DNA from: Rs1 sp038900335
Lineage (GTDB): Bacteria; Pseudomonadota; Gammaproteobacteria; Pseudomonadales; Balneatricaceae
Assembly (NCBI GenBank): GCA_038900335.1
Contig: JBBMRB010000011.1
Location: 1 to 64,000 of the forward strand
Length of the DNA: 64,000 nucleotides
Reading direction: 5' to 3'
Shown: positions 60,213-64,000 of the stretch, piece by piece
How positions within the stretch are numbered: the first letter of the stretch is position 1
Layout: each line of letters starts with the position of its first letter
Program-made: the position numbers and the translations under genes
Notes under the pieces: generated by a model
What the model saw: only the letters and a program-made list of their open reading frames with translations
The model's database searches: none
Told to the model about the DNA's origin: nothing

Positions 60213-61148
60213 ATGACTGATTATTTTTCTATTGATAACTTCCCTTGCGGTGGCCTTGTTATCGATAAAGGTGGTGTTATCGTTTACTCTAATTCTTATA
60301 TAGAGCGTGAACTAGGTTGGTCATTCGATTCTCTCATTGGTGAACGGATCGATAAGATATTAACTCGCTCTTCTAAAATATTTTATCAAAGCTACCTAGC
60401 ACCGATGCTGATACATGACAAAAAGTGCGAAGAGCTACAATTGACAATATTAAACTCTAAAGGTATTCGAATCCCAACAGTCGTGAATGTTAGGGTTGAT
60501 GATTTAGGCATCTCTTACTGGAGCCTCTTTAACGCGACTAAAAGAGATAAACTCTATGAGGAGCTCATCAATACGCGAGCACAACTTGAATCCCAAGCAG
60601 ATGCTTTAAAAAAGCTAGCTTCAGTCGATGAATTAACGGGGCTATTAAATAGAAGAGAGGTATTAAATCGTTCAACTACTCTACTTGAGCAAGCCGCCAG
60701 ATCAGCATTTATGGTTTGCTTTGTGATGATAGATATTGACCATTTCAAAAAAGTTAATGACAACTATGGCCACGCTGAAGGTGACAGGGTGTTAAAGGCT
60801 CTAGGGCAATGTTTAATTAACTTCAGTAGAAAAACCGATTTGATTTCCCGTTATGGAGGTGAGGAGTTTTTATTAGTTTTTCCAGATACCGCTATTGATC
60901 AAACAATGATGTTAACTGAGCGTCTTCATGAAGAAATATCTAATATTTTATTAATTAATGGCAAGCCCATCACTGTTAGCATAGGAGTTAGTTACAATAG
61001 AAAACTGGCCTGTACTTTCGATGATATTTTTAATCAAGCAGACATCGCTCTATATAAAGCCAAAAGTACAGGCAGAAATAGAACTGTATTATATGAAACA
61101 GACAAAGACACCAAAATTAAGAGCCAAACTCTAAACGCATCAAAATAG
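60213..61148 (+). CDS. PAS-GGDEF diguanylate cyclase
   Basis: About 311 residues from ATG 60213 (GAGG 5 bp upstream; GTG at 60207 is in frame). The PAS domain is at about 5-105 (GGLVIDKGGVIVYSNSYIERELGW), followed by a short coiled coil (INTRAQLESQADALKKLA). The GGDEF domain has DELTGLLNRR, DIDHFKKVNDNYGHAEGD and active-site GGEEF at about 216. RKTD five residues before it is a c-di-GMP inhibitory I-site. It should make c-di-GMP and feed back on itself. It is in an operon with the RsbQ-like hydrolase. Confidence 0.92.
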   Translation: MTDYFSIDNFPCGGLVIDKGGVIVYSNSYIERELGWSFDSLIGERIDKILTRSSKIFYQSYLAPMLIHDKKCEELQLTILNSKGIRIPTVVNVRVDDLGISYWSLFNATKRDKLYEELINTRAQLESQADALKKLASVDELTGLLNRREVLNRSTTLLEQAARSAFMVCFVMIDIDHFKKVNDNYGHAEGDRVLKALGQCLINFSRKTDLISRYGGEEFLLVFPDTAIDQTMMLTERLHEEISNILLINGKPITVSIGVSYNRKLACTFDDIFNQADIALYKAKSTGRNRTVLYETDKDTKIKSQTLNASK

Positions 61149-61341
61149 CCGGCAAGTCATTATCAATTGCCGCTGACCCAAAGCCTTTAACACTTTAATA
61201 CCACAACAGGCGCAAATTATTCTTAATTTCGTTTGTATAAATTGAGCATTAAAAACAGCCCACTTCAACTAATCAGAAACCACTTACGCCTGCCCCTCTA
61301 AAATGAATGTCTAGCTGGTAAGACTAAACTTCTCTGTGAAG
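61149..61341. other. intergenic, weak hairpin only
   Basis: A CGGCAA/TTGCCG stem at about 61151-61172 follows the cyclase stop. No T-run, so a terminator is doubtful. Nothing else is seen. Confidence 0.4.
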
Positions 61342-62148
61342 TTATTTAATATTAAGGCTTGCATCATTAGCTTTCGCATTACAAAAACCTAGAAGTGCAG
61401 CATCGAAAGAAAATTTAGCTTTTAAGCGGCTAAACTCTTCATCTCCTAACATTGTTTGGCATTCTTCTAGTGTGATTTTCTTCTTTTTGGCTACAGGCTT
61501 TTTAGCCGGTACACTGAGTTTTTTCAATAAACTTTTATACGAAGGAAGTGCAGAGTCTATTTTCGTAAATATGTTATTGAGTTTCATATAGTCCTTTCTA
61601 TATTCTTGATCTTGTTGCTCAATACGCTTCATTTCAGTGTTGGTACTTTTTTTAAGGTAAAGCATCGTGTGATTTTTAAACCTAATAATAAAATCCTTCT
61701 CATCGTATACTGCTTCATACTCAATGACGTTGCTATTTTCGTCAAATAATGCATTTACAGTAGAGGTTGGATTTGTCATATTAATTTTATTTAGTCCTCC
61801 ATTAAGATACTTTATCTCTAAATGTTTATTATTATTTCGTCCTTTTGAATAATGCTTCATTTGCTGTTGATAGTACATTTTAGTGAAGTCGTCTCCATTA
61901 AAAACAAAAAACTCACTAATCACACCATTTTTAACTGTAAGATAAGATGGCTTTAGCGCTGCTTTAATAATTACTTTGCCACTAAACACTTTATTGTCTG
62001 CTATTGAATACACCAAATCATCTTTTACTGTTAGCGCAGAAGGAGCCAGACCATTTTTTATCTCATCCGCTCCACTCGTTAATGTCTTTGCGCTAACTTG
62101 TGTAAACAAAGCCAAACTTACAAAAATCAAAAAAACCTTATAAATCAT
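61342..62148 (-). CDS. secreted protein of unknown function
   Basis: 268 residues from ATG 62148 (TAAGGGA upstream, and a clean signal peptide MIYKVFLIFVSLALFTQVSA; the frame is open to 62208). The mature part shows repeated short lines like toxin-antidote MORN-type strands (NGVISEFFVFNGDD, LEIKYLNGGLNKIN) and a C-terminal Lys-rich segment (PAKKPVAKKKKITLEEC) with two cysteines. No family is assigned. It stands alone between intergenic regions. Confidence 0.6.
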   Translation of the reverse strand: MIYKVFLIFVSLALFTQVSAKTLTSGADEIKNGLAPSALTVKDDLVYSIADNKVFSGKVIIKAALKPSYLTVKNGVISEFFVFNGDDFTKMYYQQQMKHYSKGRNNNKHLEIKYLNGGLNKINMTNPTSTVNALFDENSNVIEYEAVYDEKDFIIRFKNHTMLYLKKSTNTEMKRIEQQDQEYRKDYMKLNNIFTKIDSALPSYKSLLKKLSVPAKKPVAKKKKITLEECQTMLGDEEFSRLKAKFSFDAALLGFCNAKANDASLNIK

Positions 62149-62208
62149 ATTATCCCTTACTTGTTTAAATTTAAAAAGATGAATTATCCCACCACTCAAA
62201 ACAAACAC

Positions 62209-62806
62209 TATATATTTTTCCTATATTTATTAATTAGTTGTAACAGAATTTTTTTTAGTTAGCACATATGAAAGCCAAAAACGGATAAGGCACTACAACA
62301 GTGCATATATTATGGAATAAGACAACGACAACACTGAATAACGTCTGGACCTATATACAATTTTCACTATCGTTCAATAACTGCTAGATCGATTACCGCA
62401 TCAACCTCATGCTGATTAATTAATAATATGAGATGATGGTGATTAGGGATTCTCGCGTAAAAACATATATCAACCAGAGTAAGCCTATCAACTAAACAAA
62501 CCATAATTACTCCAAATTCTAATAACGTCCTCACCTATATTATCCACAGGTGAAAAGTTTATTAAAAAATTCATCTGATTCTAATAGTGCTTAATAACAA
62601 AAAGTAGTATGTTTACACTCATAATAACAATGACTGCACATTAGCAATTTAACTAAAACCTCAATCAATTTCATATAGTTGTCTATACTCATTATATTAA
62701 TTAAGCTGGCAACAATAGTTTATTAATTTTTTAAAATAATTGTATTACTGGCTAGTCGTAATTTTTCAACAGCCAAAGTTATCGAATATTTAAGGTACTT
62801 AATTGT
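62209..62806. other. 598-bp intergenic region
   Basis: Very AT-rich, between divergent genes. No open frame, RNA gene or strong repeat was recognised. It should contain the promoters of both neighbours. Confidence 0.45.
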
Positions 62807-63877
62807 ATGAAAAAAATCATTAAGAATACTTTTTATCGCCCGCTAAACTGGCTGTTAGTAAGCTGTGTGTTACTTACCGGCTGCTTACATACGACTCCTG
62901 ATGTGTACGAATGGCGTCTGCAATCTCATGCAGTAAAAGAGAGTATCGACTTTGAAGAACTGTTAGTTTTTGCTGAAAACGTCAAAACGATGAGTGCGGG
63001 TCGACTTATTATAAAACCCCATGCCAGTGGTGGTTTAACCTCTGGGCCTGATATATATAGCGCCGTGCAGCAAGGGCGTATTGAAATGGGTAATGGTTGG
63101 CCTAATTGGTGGTCTGGTAAACACCCTGCCTGGGCATTGATGAATGCCGGTCCTTTTGATTTTATGAATATCGATGCGTCTATGATGTTCTTTTTCAGTG
63201 GACCAGGTATAGAGCTTGCTAACTCTATGTCTAAAAAACACGGTATTATTTGGCGACCAGCTTGGTGGCCTGGTATGGAATTTGGCTTATTGTCGAAAGA
63301 GCCAATAACAGGCCTTGCGGATTTAAAAGGTAAACGGGTACGTATTGGCCCAGGTTTACCAAGAGAAGTGTTAGCCGCCGCCTCTGGTGCTTATACTATC
63401 CCTTTAATGGCTAATGAAATTAAGCCAGCGCTAGACAGTGGCGATATTGATGCCGTTGAATGGACAACATCCACTGGCGCATGGGATTTAGGTTTACAAG
63501 AGAGTAGCAAACACGCCATTGTACCAGCTATTTGGCAACCTTCGGTGTTATCAGATTTTCTTATTAATCAAGCAGCACACGATGCTCTACCTCAAGATTT
63601 ACAGGCAATATTAGAATCCGCTATTAAATCTTACACCTTGATGACCACTATGCGCTCCAAGGTTAAAGATTTTGAATCACTTAAAAAGCTGCAAAAAAGT
63701 GGTATTGAAATTACTAAATGGACAGATGAAGATATCAATACTTGGCGGGAGGTATCCCAGCGCGTACTTAAAGAATATGCTAAAAAAGATCCTATTTCAG
63801 CACAAATTATTAAAGAAAAAGATGCCTTTAAAAAAACATATAATGAATACTATAAATGGTTTGGTGATTACGAATAA
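62807..63877 (+). CDS. TRAP-type solute-binding lipoprotein (DctP/TakP-like)
   Basis: A 356-residue DctP-family binding protein with a lipobox LLTGC (lipid on C26). Family motifs: WRLQSHAVKESIDFEELLVFAENVKTMSAGRLIIKPHASGGL, MGNGWPNWWSGKHPAWALMNAGPFDF, ADLKGKRVRIGPGLPREVLAAASG and GDIDAVEWTTSTGAWDLGL (substrate-contact tryptophan). TRAP permease genes are not directly downstream. Instead a membrane protein starts 2 bp later, suggesting a binding protein serving a sensor. Confidence 0.88.
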   Translation: MKKIIKNTFYRPLNWLLVSCVLLTGCLHTTPDVYEWRLQSHAVKESIDFEELLVFAENVKTMSAGRLIIKPHASGGLTSGPDIYSAVQQGRIEMGNGWPNWWSGKHPAWALMNAGPFDFMNIDASMMFFFSGPGIELANSMSKKHGIIWRPAWWPGMEFGLLSKEPITGLADLKGKRVRIGPGLPREVLAAASGAYTIPLMANEIKPALDSGDIDAVEWTTSTGAWDLGLQESSKHAIVPAIWQPSVLSDFLINQAAHDALPQDLQAILESAIKSYTLMTTMRSKVKDFESLKKLQKSGIEITKWTDEDINTWREVSQRVLKEYAKKDPISAQIIKEKDAFKKTYNEYYKWFGDYE

Positions 63878-63879
63878 TT

Positions 63880-64000
63880 ATGTTTAATCGTTTAACAGTT
63901 AGATTATTACTTATTGTAAGCTTAGTCACGCTATTAGTGATGAGCGGCTTTATTATGGTGAGATATCATTTTTCTACCCAGTTAATGGAAAATGCCTTGC
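63880..64000 (+). CDS. start of a membrane protein, probable sensor (partial)
   Basis: The reading frame MFNRLTVRLLLIVSLVTLLVMSGFIMVRYHF runs into the window end. It has a basic N-terminus and one transmembrane helix, as at the start of sensor kinases or GGDEF proteins. It begins 2 bp after the TRAP-type lipoprotein stop, so the two genes are almost certainly co-transcribed. Confidence 0.7.
   Translation, partial: MFNRLTVRLLLIVSLVTLLVMSGFIMVRYHFSTQLMENAL

Overview
The window is 64 kb of AT-rich (roughly 40% G+C by eye) chromosome from a gammaproteobacterium, probably marine. The evidence is Syd, AlaA, YgiQ, transaldolase next to DusA, RidA, NnrS, a TRAP-type binding protein and two Csr/Rsm-type small RNAs. 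The genus cannot be named from sequence alone.

Host left arm (1-16.7 kb): a tRNA-Val/tRNA-Asp cluster with a good promoter, syd, a Tag-like glycosylase, alaA, ygiQ, the molybdate operon modABC, alr-ruvC, ridA, an Lrp/AsnC regulator and a small secreted protein. These are followed by two tandem GGA-rich RNAs that look like CsrA-sequestering sRNAs. A 19-bp tandem repeat, talB and dusA come next.

Prophage (16.6-53.2 kb): a tyrosine integrase sits head to head with dusA. A core sequence inside the dusA 5' region recurs at 57.58 kb, so this is a dusA-targeted element. The phage is a mosaic. Its cos/terminase/portal/protease/decoration/capsid module is lambda-like. Its contractile tail (V-W-J-I-fibre-sheath-tube-chaperone-tape measure-U-X-D) is P2-like. 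A lambda-like cos site lies before the small terminase gene, and a -1 frameshift site lies at the end of the tail chaperone gene. Lysis genes (lysozyme with a Glu-Cys-Thr triad, holin, lipoprotein), a Q-like late regulator, a striking CCGG iteron array, a split primase/SF3 helicase and a CII/Cro-like/CI switch with operators follow. The early rightward genes include an SSB and a PrtN-like activator. Cargo is an HNH-like gene next to the integrase and, at the far end, a three-gene SMC-like ATPase/nuclease system (ABC-3C/Lamassu-like).

Cassette block (53.2-57.6 kb): between a degenerate internal copy of the dusA attachment region and the outer attR lies a run of integron-type gene cassettes, all on the minus strand and separated by attC-like sites. 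They encode a possible HEPN protein, a gene-less cassette with an 18-bp inverted repeat, a TIR-domain protein, and 144-aa and 101-aa proteins. No integron integrase is present, so this is a cluster of attC sites lacking an integrase. It lies inside the outer boundary of a prophage-like element and is probably a defence cargo. This is the most unusual part of the window.

Host right arm (57.6-64 kb): nnrS with an FNR/DNR-like box, an RsbQ-like alpha/beta hydrolase paired with a PAS-GGDEF diguanylate cyclase, a secreted protein of unknown function, a TRAP-type solute-binding lipoprotein, and the start of a membrane protein that is probably its cognate sensor.
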